DNA from: Clostridium sp. CS001
GTDB taxonomy: Bacteria > Bacillota > Clostridia > Clostridiales > Clostridiaceae
Direction of reading: 5' to 3'
DNA: 64,000 nt
NCBI RefSeq assembly: GCF_020443565.1
Contig: NZ_JAIZZN010000011.1
Location: 1 to 64,000, forward strand
A program made the translations under genes and the position numbers. The notes under the pieces are model-generated. The model ran no database searches and was not told the origin of the DNA. It saw only the letters and a program-made list of their open reading frames with translations. Shown piece after piece: positions 35,487 through 45,892 of the stretch (position 1 is the stretch's first letter; every line of letters begins with the position of its first letter).

Positions 35487-36599
35487 CTATGTTTGTTCAT
35501 TTATTAAATTAAAGAATTCCTTCCATCCAGAATCATATTTTGGAGAGAAATTTTCATATATTTTTTTTATACTTATCATATCTTCGAGTTTATCCACCCA
35601 ATCACTAACCTTGTTCATATTAGCAAAAAAAACTCCATCATATCCATATAGAACTTCACGAGCATAAGATTTGTTAATTGATAAAATCGGTAAGCCAATT
35701 TGAGCTGCTTCTAATAATGGTAGTCCGAAAGACTCTAATAAACTTGGGAATATTAAAGCATCAGCCTTATAATACATTTCAAATACTTCTTCATTTGTTA
35801 ATGAACCAACAAAATTAAAATAATCTTCAAATGAATTTTCTTTTACAAACTCAAAGGATGTTGAATCATTATCTAAAGTTACTACAATTTCTATTTTATT
35901 ACACAATATACTATTCCTATTTTCAATTTCTTTAATTAAATTTACTAAAAGAATATGATTTTTATATTTATAATCAAATGCAGGATAAAATAATACATAC
36001 TTATCCTTTTTTTTAAACGAATATTTTTCTTTTAACTTACACTGAGGTAAATCAGGTTTATAAATTTGTATATTAATTTTTTTGAATAACCTATGTTTTT
36101 TCATTTCATCTTTCATCCAATTCGTTTGGACGATAAAGATATCTTTATTTTTCCTTGCAGATGCCCTTATAAATAATGGATATATGTATCTATATATCCA
36201 CATTCTAGATTCTGTCTTTTTGAAAAAACTCCATTTAATACTATTATCAAAAGGTATTCCCTGGTGATAATATATTATTTGTCTTATATTTTTTATTTTC
36301 TTCTTATAAAAAAGACCATTGTTTTGGAGCGAAATATATAATATTGGTTCTATATGTTGTTTAGTTATCCATGTATTTAATCCAAATGTTTCCCAATAGA
36401 ATCTTTTTAACCAACCTTTATAATTCATATTTATGGTAAAAATATTGTTGAGAGACTCTTTTTTATAATTATTTGGAACGAAAATGAATATGGGTATCTT
36501 GGTATTATTGTATTTGCTGGCATTTTTAATAAATTGATCTAAAATAGTTCTTGCTCCACCTTTTGTTGCAAATGTTGAGTTTACAATAATTGCTTTCAT
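35487..36599 (-). CDS. GT4-type glycosyltransferase
   Basis: 370 residues. N-terminal KAIIVNSTFATKGGARTILDQF is a GT-B acceptor-side Rossmann start, and the C-terminal half contains FYPAFDYKYKNHILLV and DALIFPSLLESFGLPLLEAAQIGLPIL, the E-x7-E nucleotide-sugar region of GT family 4. It adds a sugar to the lipid-linked repeat in the cytoplasm; donor and linkage are unknown. Coding density and AT-richness are like the neighbouring glycosyltransferases, typical of horizontally exchanged polysaccharide genes. TAGGAGGAAAT precedes the ATG. Confidence 0.9.
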   Translation of the reverse strand: MKAIIVNSTFATKGGARTILDQFIKNASKYNNTKIPIFIFVPNNYKKESLNNIFTINMNYKGWLKRFYWETFGLNTWITKQHIEPILYISLQNNGLFYKKKIKNIRQIIYYHQGIPFDNSIKWSFFKKTESRMWIYRYIYPLFIRASARKNKDIFIVQTNWMKDEMKKHRLFKKINIQIYKPDLPQCKLKEKYSFKKKDKYVLFYPAFDYKYKNHILLVNLIKEIENRNSILCNKIEIVVTLDNDSTSFEFVKENSFEDYFNFVGSLTNEEVFEMYYKADALIFPSLLESFGLPLLEAAQIGLPILSINKSYAREVLYGYDGVFFANMNKVSDWVDKLEDMISIKKIYENFSPKYDSGWKEFFNLINEQT

Positions 36600-36624
36600 A
36601 TTTCCTCCTACATTACATTGGATT

Positions 36625-37734
36625 TTATAGTTTAACTATCTTTTCAAAATTTTTTTTAGAATGACTGAATGTCCATCTTTCAATTATCTCTCCAGATCTT
36701 TTTCCCATTTTCTTGTAATCATTTTCAAAAATCATTCTTATTTTATTACTTAAATCAATTTCATTGCCCTTTTTAAATGTATATCCATTCACACCTTCAT
36801 GAATTAAATCTAAACTACATCCACAAATATCTGAAACTATAACTGGTAGATCTGCAGCCATTGCTTCATTAACCACCAATCCCCACGGTTCAACGTCAGA
36901 AGGAAGTATTAGCAAATCGCCTAAATTATATCTAATAAATAACTCTTCCTGATCAGATGTAAAACCCATTACATCTACTTTTATATTTTTAATTTTTGCT
37001 AATTCTAATAAATTGTATTTTTCAACCCCATCTCCAAGTATTACCACCCTATAATGTTCTTTTCTATCTAACAATGATATAGCCTTAATGATTAAATCTA
37101 CTCTTTTTATGCTAATTAGCCTACCACTATACACGATTACCCTTTCATTATTATCTATACAATTTTTTAGCCTATATTTAACCTTTTCATTTTCTATCAT
37201 TTTATGTACTTTTATAACTGAACCATCAACTGATAAAAATTGATTATATACTTTATAATCTTTAACATTATATATTTCAATAAAATATTTCTTACTTACT
37301 TCCCCATTTGCAAAATAATAGTCAAATCCTTTTATTATATTTCTTTTAAAAAACTGTAACAAGTTAAATTTCTTTATTCTTATTTTATCAACACTTACCC
37401 CATCAAATAGTAAAACAGACTTTTTATTATATCGCTTGCATAATAACATTAATATAATATAGGAAGGCATCTCGTATCCACCAATTAGTATAGTGTCGTT
37501 ATGATGAATAATATCTAATAAGCCTTTATTCAAAAATCCATACTTACCAAAACTTAATATTTTTTTTAAATATATTTCTTTCACATTATTAATCGGCGGC
37601 ACATTCCAATTCCTATCTTCATAACCTGAATTTGTATAATATACATTTATGTTGTATTGATTATTTTGTGCAAATTCTTCAATTTGTAATTTTCTATAAG
37701 GCGCTCTTATATTTGTTACAATAGCTATATTCAT
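36625..37734 (-). CDS. GT4-type glycosyltransferase
   Basis: 369 residues with a GT-B fold. MNIAIVTNIRAPYRKLQI opens the N-terminal domain, and VIVYSGRLISIKRVDLIIKAI followed by LLILPSDVEPWGLVVNEAMAADLPVIVSD is the donor-binding domain with the E-x7-E motif. The SG.L...K..D pattern is typical of retaining GT4 enzymes. It acts on the growing lipid-linked saccharide. Twenty-five bases separate it from the next gene, consistent with one transcript. GAGGAGAAA lies upstream of the ATG. Confidence 0.92.
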   Translation of the reverse strand: MNIAIVTNIRAPYRKLQIEEFAQNNQYNINVYYTNSGYEDRNWNVPPINNVKEIYLKKILSFGKYGFLNKGLLDIIHHNDTILIGGYEMPSYIILMLLCKRYNKKSVLLFDGVSVDKIRIKKFNLLQFFKRNIIKGFDYYFANGEVSKKYFIEIYNVKDYKVYNQFLSVDGSVIKVHKMIENEKVKYRLKNCIDNNERVIVYSGRLISIKRVDLIIKAISLLDRKEHYRVVILGDGVEKYNLLELAKIKNIKVDVMGFTSDQEELFIRYNLGDLLILPSDVEPWGLVVNEAMAADLPVIVSDICGCSLDLIHEGVNGYTFKKGNEIDLSNKIRMIFENDYKKMGKRSGEIIERWTFSHSKKNFEKIVKL

Positions 37735-37777
37735 TATAATTTCTCCTCAAAATGTATTATTTGTTTATTAAGTTATA

Positions 37778-39007
37778 TCAATCATAATTGTTCACTTTAT
37801 AATTATATTTATCAGTCAGCTTATTTTTGTCTACTTGTCCTTCATCTATAAAATTGTTTCTAAAAAAAGGCAATATTGATAAATACATTATGATTGGTGT
37901 AAAAAAGAATTTTTCTGATAAACAACTAAGAAAAATTAGCAATGGAAATACAATAAACTGTGTATACGAAAACTTCATTCTAAAAGCTAATAAAAAAATA
38001 CCAAAAAACATTGGAAATGCATATAATAAACCATACATACTAGACAATGAAGTAACTGAATTTTCTGATCCCCCTATATTATATTTAAAGTAATTTGTAT
38101 ACCCTACACCCAGCGGATATTTTAATAAAATATCTAAATCTTCTTTTGTATTTGTGAGACGACTTTCATAAGAAATATAGGAGTTATTTCCTTGTTTGAA
38201 TTTGTTGAAATAATCATCCATATTTTTATATACACATGTATTTATTAATATTAAAATTAAAAACATTACAAATACTTTTTTCATTTGAATTTTCTTGCCA
38301 ATTCTTATATTAAATAATAAAATAATAAACAAAGTAAATAGCCCTGTTGTAGAAAATGTACTAATTATACCAGCTATATATACCAGAATTCTAATCATAG
38401 ATTTTTTATTTTTATTTATTTCAAAATAAAGTGCTAAATTTAAAAAAAATTGATAAGCTCCTGGCTCCCAGAATATAGAGCTATTTTTACTAAAATCATC
38501 ATACATTAAGAAGATATGTTCGCACCTAAATGAATGTATAATCGCATATTTATAATACTGATCTATTGAACCATATTTTATTTCTGGAAGTAAATAAACA
38601 AAAGATGAATAAAATATACCAACGAAATAAAATATCAACGATATAATACACAATATATATATTATTTTTGTGTATGATTCCTTAAATTCATTAAACTTTA
38701 CTATTATGCAAAATAAATAAACAGTTAATAGTTTTATAAAAACACCTATATAATTATTTATATAAACTTCATTATTAATAATAATGTTTATTATTAATAC
38801 TATTAATAAATAAAATAGATAAATGGTAGGGACAATAGTTATATGTTTATATTTTTTTTCGATAATAGTGATACTCAATACTATCAACAAAAATATTATG
38901 GAAGCTGCGCTATAATAACGTTCATATATTATTTCACCTGAAGAAATAATTAATAATAAGGATATACTTAAAACTGCAAATTTGTGGGAATAATACATCT
39001 TTTTCAT
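37778..39007 (-). CDS. Polysaccharide polymerase, Wzy/O-antigen-ligase-like
   Basis: 409 residues with about ten to eleven hydrophobic helices and a larger extracytoplasmic loop around residues 130-190 (SIDQYYKYAIIHSFRCEH, then NSSIFWEPGAYQFFLNLALYF). The loop pattern with WEPGAYQ and the later short SSMYGLLYAFPMFFG is seen in Wzy-type polymerases of Firmicutes. It would join repeat units outside the membrane. Assignment is from topology and position; sequence identity of Wzy proteins is always low. CAAGGAGATT precedes the ATG. Confidence 0.82.
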   Translation of the reverse strand: MKKMYYSHKFAVLSISLLLIISSGEIIYERYYSAASIIFLLIVLSITIIEKKYKHITIVPTIYLFYLLIVLIINIIINNEVYINNYIGVFIKLLTVYLFCIIVKFNEFKESYTKIIYILCIISLIFYFVGIFYSSFVYLLPEIKYGSIDQYYKYAIIHSFRCEHIFLMYDDFSKNSSIFWEPGAYQFFLNLALYFEINKNKKSMIRILVYIAGIISTFSTTGLFTLFIILLFNIRIGKKIQMKKVFVMFLILILINTCVYKNMDDYFNKFKQGNNSYISYESRLTNTKEDLDILLKYPLGVGYTNYFKYNIGGSENSVTSLSSMYGLLYAFPMFFGIFLLAFRMKFSYTQFIVFPLLIFLSCLSEKFFFTPIIMYLSILPFFRNNFIDEGQVDKNKLTDKYNYKVNNYD

Positions 39008-39106
39008 ATAATCTCCTTGCTATTAAGTCTATATTTTTAATACTTAACATTCTGCATTCAAATAAACAAATAAATATAATCTATCTACTACGAAAATATC
39101 CTTTTC

Positions 39107-40216
39107 TTAATAATCTTTCATAATATAATTAATAATCATTTTCACTCTTATATTCCAGCAATAATTACCGGCCTTAGCTCTATTTATATTAAATTGATTA
39201 TAAATTTCTTTAGGTGTAATATTTAGGCTCTCAATTAATGCATCAGAAATTAAATTTATATTACTGTCCACAAATATTGCATTATGTAGATATTCATTAT
39301 ACCCAGGAAACTTTGTACTAATAATAATTCTACCTGTAGCTAAGTAGTCAAAAAACTTACTTGGAAAGTTATTTTTATTCTGTGGCATGTCCATATTCCT
39401 TGGATTTAATAATATGTTAGCTTTATTCAATTGCTCAATATACATATTAAAGGGCACATATCCTATATATTCAAAATTAGAATATTTTTTATCATATTCA
39501 TATACTCTACTGGCTAGTGTTCCTTTTCCAGAAATTACAAAATGTATATTATATTTGTGAATTTTATCAAAAACATCTAGTAATTTATCGATTCCAGTAA
39601 CATACTCAAGCACTCCACCATAATAACAGACTAATTTATTGCCCACCCGAGGCTCAGTTATGCTATTATATACATACGAATCCACGGCTCCTTCAAATAA
39701 AAGACAATTTCCTACTCTATCTTTTAGCTCCGCAGATAATACTATAATTTTTTTAAACTTATTCATAAAAAGCCAATTTAATTTTTGATACATCCTTCTA
39801 ATCAAATTTTTAATCTCTTTAGGCTCAGTAAAATCTGCAATAATAACAGCACTTCTTTTTTTTAATAATTTTGATAAAAATGAAACTATCCAAAATATAT
39901 AATTCATATTATAAACAATAATTATATCTGACGACTTAATAGCGTTTAATAATGATAATACTACTCTTATACACTGGAATAAGTGTTTGCATTTAAAGAA
40001 AATTTGATAATTGTCTTCTTCTTCAATACTCTTTAAAATTATGTTTTTTTCTTCTTCACTTGTAGAATAACTTAAATATGAAAAGTAATTAACTGTATAA
40101 TCACCTACATTTTTTGTTATATTATAGATAAATCGATTTGCTGCTGAAGAATTATATGTGACTTGTTCTTCAATTTTTTCTGGAATTGTAGCAGAACAAA
40201 CAAGAATTTTTTTCAT
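39107..40216 (-). CDS. Glycosyltransferase (GT-B fold)
   Basis: 369 residues. The donor side shows VCYYGGVLEYVTGIDKLLDV, HFVISGKGTLASRVYEYDKK and the late block NIPSKFFDYLATGRIII-like (here NFPSKFFDYLATGRIII) followed by STKFPGYNEY, as in GT4 enzymes of capsule loci. The start codon ATG at 40214-40216 overlaps the preceding stop TGA by four bases (ATGA), so translation is coupled to the F420-dehydrogenase-like gene. Confidence 0.87.
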   Translation of the reverse strand: MKKILVCSATIPEKIEEQVTYNSSAANRFIYNITKNVGDYTVNYFSYLSYSTSEEEKNIILKSIEEEDNYQIFFKCKHLFQCIRVVLSLLNAIKSSDIIIVYNMNYIFWIVSFLSKLLKKRSAVIIADFTEPKEIKNLIRRMYQKLNWLFMNKFKKIIVLSAELKDRVGNCLLFEGAVDSYVYNSITEPRVGNKLVCYYGGVLEYVTGIDKLLDVFDKIHKYNIHFVISGKGTLASRVYEYDKKYSNFEYIGYVPFNMYIEQLNKANILLNPRNMDMPQNKNNFPSKFFDYLATGRIIISTKFPGYNEYLHNAIFVDSNINLISDALIESLNITPKEIYNQFNINRAKAGNYCWNIRVKMIINYIMKDY

Positions 40217-41421
40217 ATCCTATCCCTCTGTTTCTTAATTGGTATTAAAAAAATTAATAGTTTTATTAATAAGTTTTTTAAATACAAAGTAATTTTTACT
40301 TTTCTTTTTAAATTTTCATAAAATTTATTTACATTATCTTCATATTTATTTTTTGCAAAATCATCAAAGAAGTCTCTTCTATTAGATAGATTGTAGTTAT
40401 AGTCATTTCGTTCATGAAAAACATAGTTGTATTCTTTTTCTGTTATAACATATAATTGAATTCTATTTTTTAATTCATATATCATATGCTCGCCTTTAGT
40501 AGTATTACATATTGCTAAAGAAATTCCTCTATGATCATTCTTAACTTCCTTTTTTTTCATGTGCTCCCAATAGTCCGCTAAGGTAATATCAGAATGATGC
40601 GTATTATTTGCATATTGACATCTCATACAACTTTGTCTTAATGAAATAGCATTTTCAAATGCCGAATAATAGAAATCGCTACAGATATGGAACCGTTTTA
40701 CTTTACTACTGCTAAATCCTACCTCAAAGTTCTGCAGTCTACCCCATCCCAATCTTTTGGATCTAAAATCAACATATTTAATTTTCGACTTATATGTAGA
40801 CTCTAAATAATTCAAGTGCTTAAGGAATAATTCCTGTGGCGGTCGTCCATGGCAGATAAAATCGCATGTTATTAGATTACCATATTCAGCACCCAAGTAC
40901 TTCTTTAAACCACTCACGTAACAAGGAGTACCAGAAAATAGTACGTTCCTACCATTCAACAAATCTTTCTTTACCCCGTTATAAGTATCAAGTAATTCTG
41001 CTTCAACATATTTCGATTTCCTCTGTAAATCAAACGAACATACATCACTTGATGAATATCGCACCTTTTTTGTCTCTTTGTCAAAAACCACACCATATAC
41101 GTTTCCGCCATATTCCAAAATAACTTTGGCAATTTCAGAGTAGATTCCACCCGATGAACTGTTGTAACGAATAGTAGCATCTTTTGTCCACCCTGCATAT
41201 GCGCTTTTAATCTGATATTGACTACTATATATACTTGGATTTATAGCTATACAAACATCCTCGCATAGATTGCAGTTGATACATTCCAGCTTATTTACCG
41301 AAGGCACAAAAAAACCTTCATTATCCTGTTCCATTTTTATACACCTTTCAGGGCAAATATTATAGCATGCGCTACAACCATAGCAACGTCCTTTTTTAAC
41401 TACTTCGATCAATTTCTTCAT
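40213..41421 (-). CDS. F420-hydrogenase/dehydrogenase beta-like iron-sulfur protein of polysaccharide loci
   Basis: 402 residues. The N-terminus has two 4Fe-4S motifs: CYGCSACYNICPERC (Cys13-Cys27 region) and CINCNLCEDVC. The remainder is the FrhB-type domain with GTPCYVSGLKKYLG, CDFICHGRPPQ and CQYANNTHHSDITLADYW. Proteins of this kind are regularly encoded beside polysaccharide pyruvyltransferases, and a redox step on the sugar or acceptor is suspected; none is proven. The ATG at 41419-41421 has GAGGAG just ahead and overlaps the pyruvyltransferase by 26 bases. A longer frame to 41445 has no ribosome site. Confidence 0.88.
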   Translation of the reverse strand: MKKLIEVVKKGRCYGCSACYNICPERCIKMEQDNEGFFVPSVNKLECINCNLCEDVCIAINPSIYSSQYQIKSAYAGWTKDATIRYNSSSGGIYSEIAKVILEYGGNVYGVVFDKETKKVRYSSSDVCSFDLQRKSKYVEAELLDTYNGVKKDLLNGRNVLFSGTPCYVSGLKKYLGAEYGNLITCDFICHGRPPQELFLKHLNYLESTYKSKIKYVDFRSKRLGWGRLQNFEVGFSSSKVKRFHICSDFYYSAFENAISLRQSCMRCQYANNTHHSDITLADYWEHMKKKEVKNDHRGISLAICNTTKGEHMIYELKNRIQLYVITEKEYNYVFHERNDYNYNLSNRRDFFDDFAKNKYEDNVNKFYENLKRKVKITLYLKNLLIKLLIFLIPIKKQRDRI

Positions 41422-42535
41422 TTTTCTCCTCAATTCTAAGCGCATTTGTTAAATACTCTAATGAATTATTTATTAATTCATTTAAACTGTGTTTTATCTT
41501 CCTATAATCCATTTTCATCAGTCGCAAATCGATCTCCTTTGAGGATTTAATCTGACGGTCTTCTATCCCAATGCTGCTAAGTAGATCCAATACTCTTGAA
41601 TTAGTTGAAGAATGTGGAACTGATATAAACAATTTTTCGAAAATTATTGAGAATGCCGTTCCATGAAAAGAATTTGTTAATACCATGTTAGCTCCATTTA
41701 TAAGACTTATAAACTCTGATGGGCCTATATTATAATATACTTCATCATAGTATTTTACTCTTTTCATTCCATCTACAGAGATTAGTAGTATTTTATAATT
41801 GGTAAGTTCTTTTAGTTTTAATATACATTCATTAAGTAAATCATTCTTTTCCAATGCATAAACTACTATATAATCTTTTGAAGGTAATAACTCCCTATTA
41901 CTATAATTTAACCATTCCTCTTTTGATATTAACAATGTTGGATCTATAACTTGTTTTATTTCTGTGTTTACTATTCTCCCCAATATATTAACTCCACTTT
42001 TTTCTCTGACCGATATTGCTTTGAAATCCATTAAAAGTTCTTTAACTTCCTTCTGTAATTCTTTGGGGAAAGTATTTGTCCCAAAGCTTGGAGCGTAAGA
42101 TATTTTTATTCCCCTCGATGCGGATGAAAATCCAAGATAAAAAGCCTTGTCTATAAACTTATCTTTAATTGGTCTCCAAATTTGATCGCTTCCACAAATA
42201 TATATATCATACTTAAACTTTTCTTTATTTAATTCTGAAAATGATTTATATATTTTTTTAGTAACTGGTAAATAATTTTCATAAAAATATTTAAACCTCT
42301 CTATTTTTGTACTAAGATCTTTATAATAAAACAACCTAATTATATTTTTTATCACTGACCTCAAGTTAGCGTTTTTTTCAAAAATACTTGTGTGACTTTT
42401 GAAATCATCCTCTAACCTGTAGTTTATAATTTCACATTTATATCCCATTTTTTCTAATACTAATGTTAATGCTTTAGCTTGTAAAATTGCACCATAATTT
42501 ATTGGACAATGAAATGTAACAATCCCAATATTCAT
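41396..42535 (-). CDS. Polysaccharide pyruvyltransferase family protein
   Basis: 379 residues. MNIGIVTFHCPINYGAILQA at the start, SDQIWRPIKDKFIDKAFYLGF near 115, ISVREKSGVNIL and NGANMVLTNSFHGTAFSIIF are the conserved blocks of the CsaB/WcaK family (PS_pyruv_trans). These enzymes place a pyruvate ketal from phosphoenolpyruvate on a sugar, giving the polymer negative charge. The gene is coupled by overlap to the iron-sulfur protein, a common pair. GAAGGAGGAATT precedes the ATG. Confidence 0.93.
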   Translation of the reverse strand: MNIGIVTFHCPINYGAILQAKALTLVLEKMGYKCEIINYRLEDDFKSHTSIFEKNANLRSVIKNIIRLFYYKDLSTKIERFKYFYENYLPVTKKIYKSFSELNKEKFKYDIYICGSDQIWRPIKDKFIDKAFYLGFSSASRGIKISYAPSFGTNTFPKELQKEVKELLMDFKAISVREKSGVNILGRIVNTEIKQVIDPTLLISKEEWLNYSNRELLPSKDYIVVYALEKNDLLNECILKLKELTNYKILLISVDGMKRVKYYDEVYYNIGPSEFISLINGANMVLTNSFHGTAFSIIFEKLFISVPHSSTNSRVLDLLSSIGIEDRQIKSSKEIDLRLMKMDYRKIKHSLNELINNSLEYLTNALRIEEKNEEIDRSS

Positions 42536-42562
42536 AATTCCTCCTTCATATAATTGATTATT

Positions 42563-43558
42563 TCATTTGCTAAGAAGTTCAATTTCCAATTGCTTTTCAA
42601 TACTTACTCCACCCATTAAACAAAATGGTAATAGTGGTATAATATTAGCAATAACAATTGCTGAGGCATCTCGAATAACTATAATAATACAATAAGCTAA
42701 TAGAACATTAATAATTGAATCTGAAGTTTGAGCTTATTTGTACCATTTGTAATAACTGCAATTATATTCTATAATATTACTAGAAAATCTGATATTGCAA
42801 TACTAATTATCAAATGTAGTGGTACTATATGAAAACCGCCTCCCATCCATATTATTACTATATACCTTGATAAAATTATAATGACCAACTCTGCTAACAA
42901 AGCAAATATAAGCAATTTATATAGCTTATATTGTACATTTAATATCCAATGAAATTCTTTTTTAGCATATTTTTGTATAATAGCTGACCAAATAGGACTT
43001 AACACTAATATCAAACCAATAAGGGGCAAATTAATAGCTAACACATGAACTATTGATATAGTGACTAAATTTGTTGCATTATCTTTTGGTGTAGATACAA
43101 TCATATGTTTCAATAACAGAATATTAGATATTAAAGCTAAAAGATTTGGAATAAAAGTCTTATGTAGCCATAGTAATGGTTGTTACGGATGTTACTACTT
43201 ACAAAACAAACTGAACCATTGCAACAATTAGTAAAATTTGAATGCATTTCTGTAAAATAATCTTGCTTATAATATTTTCTGATACATTTAGAACTTTGTT
43301 CCATGAAATTATCAAATGATGAAATAATAAAAAATATCACAATATTGCATAGTAAACCAATAGAAATATATGCTGACGAGATGCATTTCTATACCGCCTC
43401 TTCTTTTTTTCAACAATTACCTTACAAAGATAATTACGCAATCCATTACCAATTCCTAAATCAGATAAAACATCTAAAAATTTTATTATAAACCCTGGAA
43501 TAACATTACTTAATATCAATTCATTTTCATATTTAATTTTTTTTAAACTCGCCTTATT
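42563..43558 (-). pseudogene. Decayed Wzx-type polysaccharide flippase
   Basis: Pieces of one membrane protein appear in order on the minus strand in different frames: PGFIIKFLDVLSDLGIGNGL; WNKVLNVSENIISK and ILLIVAMVQFVL; LVTISIVHVLAINLPLIGLI; YIVIIWMGGGFHIVPLHLII; and VIRDASAIVIANIIPLLPFC ending ELLSK. FGIGNGLRN and WNKxLNVS are hallmark blocks of the Wzx/O-antigen transporter family. At least three frameshifts and stop codons break it. The original gene would have had about 400 or more codons; internal sequence is also lost. Confidence 0.83.
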
Positions 43559-43576
43559 CTATTACCTTCTCCATGC

Positions 43577-44833
43577 TTACCCCAATATACCATGAATTGA
43601 CTGTTTATATTTTAAAACAGATAGTTCCTTTTTCAGGTTTTCTTCTAGATAAACTCTTCCAAGGACTCCTTTATCTTTTATTGTTTTTCTATTTTTAATA
43701 ATACTATACAACAATTTATGCAGTTCTTCATAATCGCCAGGTTCACAGCAAACTCCACATTTAGTACTTTCTATAATTAGCCTAACTTCAGAGTGCTCTT
43801 CTAAAATGCCAAGTACGGCTTTCCCTGCTGCCATAATTCCATAAACCTTACTAGGCACAGAAATCCCCTTTATCCCCTTCGCATTGGACACAATATGTAC
43901 ATCTGCTACATTCAAAGAATAAATTAAATCCTCTTTTCTTTGATAGGGTATAAACCTTACGTTGCTTAGCCCATTTAAATCAACATAATCAATCAACGTC
44001 TGTTTTACAGAACCGTCTCCCACAAAAGCAAACACCACATCACATCTATCCTTAAATTTCCCAATAACCTTAATGATATTTTCAAGGTCATAATAAAGAC
44101 CGATATTACCCGAGTACATAAACACAAACTTATCTGATAACTTATATTTCTCTTTAAATTCTAATACTTCCGGGTGATTATCTTCAAGCGGATAAATCTG
44201 CTTCTCATCAATCCAATTATTTATTACCACGCTTTTAGGCATATTTCTTCCTTTAAATCTTTTATTAAGAGTATCTTGCATATCTCTACCTACTACAATT
44301 ACTGTATCAGATGCCCTACAGCTGAACTTATCCAGAGCTCTTACAAAATTTAAAAGTAATTTATTCTTTGCATAACCTATAACTTCAGTTTGTTCTGGAT
44401 TAAAATCCTGAATGTTATAAACTAATCTAGCACTTTTAATAAATTTACCTAAAACACCAAGTATGCCACCCAATATCGGAGGTTGTGAAATACTGAACAC
44501 TAAGTCTTGTTTTCCTACTACAAGTGTAGCAAATAAAGCATTGAAAAAATATGCTATTATGTTCCTTTCTCTACTTAGTTTATTTTTCTTGTCAAACTCT
44601 GGTACCCTAACTCTAACTACATTTATATCTTGGTACTTTTCCTTATAAACACGGTGGTTTTTATAGTTTTCACCTACTTTTCCTTCATAACTAGGAACTA
44701 CACATATAACAGTTATATTAAAGTCAGCCTGCAACCCTTCGCATAGCTCAGTTAATATCTGACCTGTGGAAGCTAAATCCGGATAAAAATAATGAGCATA
44801 AATTAATATATTCTTTTTATTTTGCAAATTCAC
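43577..44833 (-). CDS. WbuB-like GT4 glycosyltransferase
   Basis: 418 residues. NILIYAHYFYPDLASTGQIL, the middle VFSISQPPILGGILGVLGKF and VYNIQDFNPEQTEVIGYAKN are characteristic of WbuB-type enzymes, which transfer an N-acetyl-fucosamine or similar deoxysugar. The donor domain has FMYSGNIGLYYDLENIIKV and SVPSKVYGIMAAGKAVLGI. The GTG at 44831-44833 has GGAG only three bases ahead; a TTG at 44825-44827 would have better spacing, so the start is uncertain by two codons. Next to fcl and gmd, so a fucose-type donor is likely but not proven. Confidence 0.92.
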   Translation of the reverse strand: MNLQNKKNILIYAHYFYPDLASTGQILTELCEGLQADFNITVICVVPSYEGKVGENYKNHRVYKEKYQDINVVRVRVPEFDKKNKLSRERNIIAYFFNALFATLVVGKQDLVFSISQPPILGGILGVLGKFIKSARLVYNIQDFNPEQTEVIGYAKNKLLLNFVRALDKFSCRASDTVIVVGRDMQDTLNKRFKGRNMPKSVVINNWIDEKQIYPLEDNHPEVLEFKEKYKLSDKFVFMYSGNIGLYYDLENIIKVIGKFKDRCDVVFAFVGDGSVKQTLIDYVDLNGLSNVRFIPYQRKEDLIYSLNVADVHIVSNAKGIKGISVPSKVYGIMAAGKAVLGILEEHSEVRLIIESTKCGVCCEPGDYEELHKLLYSIIKNRKTIKDKGVLGRVYLEENLKKELSVLKYKQSIHGILG

Positions 44834-44939
44834 TCACTCCTTTATTCAAAGTTAAAATTCTTATATATTAATTTAATGATTTTCATATTTTACTGATGTT
44901 CTGATTTTATATCTCATCATTTTCCCTAATTCAAACTAA

Positions 44940-45869
44940 CTACTTATAATTTTTCTTGAACCACTCATAAGATATCTTAACCCCATCTTCTAATTCAACC
45001 CTATACCTCCATCCAGTATCCTCAAATTTACTGACATCCAATAACTTCCTCATCGTCCCATCCGCCTTCTCACTATTAAAGCTAATCTCTCCCTCAAACC
45101 CCACAACCCCCTTAACCATCTCTGCTAACTCTTTTATCGAGATTTCCTTCCCTGTCCCAACATTAACATGCTCTTCCCCATCATAATTCTCCATCAAAAA
45201 CACACAAGCATCCGCCATGTCGTCCACGTATAGAAACTCTCTAAGCGGCTTACCACTACCCCAAACTTCTACAACTGAGTCATTATTCATCTTAGCCTCA
45301 TGAAATTTCCTAATAAGTGCCGGCATAACATGTGAATTATTCAAATCAAAATTATCATTAGTTCCATAAAGATTAGTGGGCATACAGCTTATAAAATTAT
45401 CTCCATATTGTCTTTTAAAGAATTGACACATTTTTAGACCTGCTATTTTAGCTAAAGCATAAGCTTCATTAGTTGGCTCTAAATATCCTGAAAGTAAATA
45501 CTCTTCTTTAATTGGTTGAGCACACATTTTGGGATATATACATGAGCTTCCTAAAAATAATAATTTTTCAACCTTAAAATCATGTGCTGCCTTTATAACA
45601 TTATTTTGTATTTCTAAATTCTCATATATAAAATCAGCTGGGTATGTATTGTTAGCGTGTATACCGCCAACTTTAGCTGCTGCTAGAAATACATACTCCG
45701 GTTTTTCCTTTTCAAAAAAATTTCTAACCTGTTGTTGATTAGTTAAATCTAATTCGTTATGTGTTTTTCCTATTATATTGGTATATCCTTTAACTTCAAG
45801 ATTTCGGACTATAGCACAGCCCACAAGACCTCTATGTCCAGCTACATAAATTTTACTGCCCTTGTTCAC
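44940..45869 (-). CDS. fcl: GDP-L-fucose synthase
   Basis: 309 residues. It epimerises and reduces GDP-4-keto-6-deoxymannose to GDP-L-fucose with [19 protein letters not shown] is the coenzyme site, [19 protein letters not shown] and [15 protein letters not shown] carry family residues, [12 protein letters not shown] holds the Tyr-x-x-x-Lys pair, and [13 protein letters not shown] with [14 protein letters not shown] completes the Fcl signature. The start is a GTG with GGGG ahead. Gene order gmd then fcl is the classic GDP-fucose arrangement. Confidence 0.95.
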   Translation of the reverse strand: MNKGSKIYVAGHRGLVGCAIVRNLEVKGYTNIIGKTHNELDLTNQQQVRNFFEKEKPEYVFLAAAKVGGIHANNTYPADFIYENLEIQNNVIKAAHDFKVEKLLFLGSSCIYPKMCAQPIKEEYLLSGYLEPTNEAYALAKIAGLKMCQFFKRQYGDNFISCMPTNLYGTNDNFDLNNSHVMPALIRKFHEAKMNNDSVVEVWGSGKPLREFLYVDDMADACVFLMENYDGEEHVNVGTGKEISIKELAEMVKGVVGFEGEISFNSEKADGTMRKLLDVSKFEDTGWRYRVELEDGVKISYEWFKKNYK

Positions 45870-45892
45870 AACCCCACATCCTTATTTTGTTA

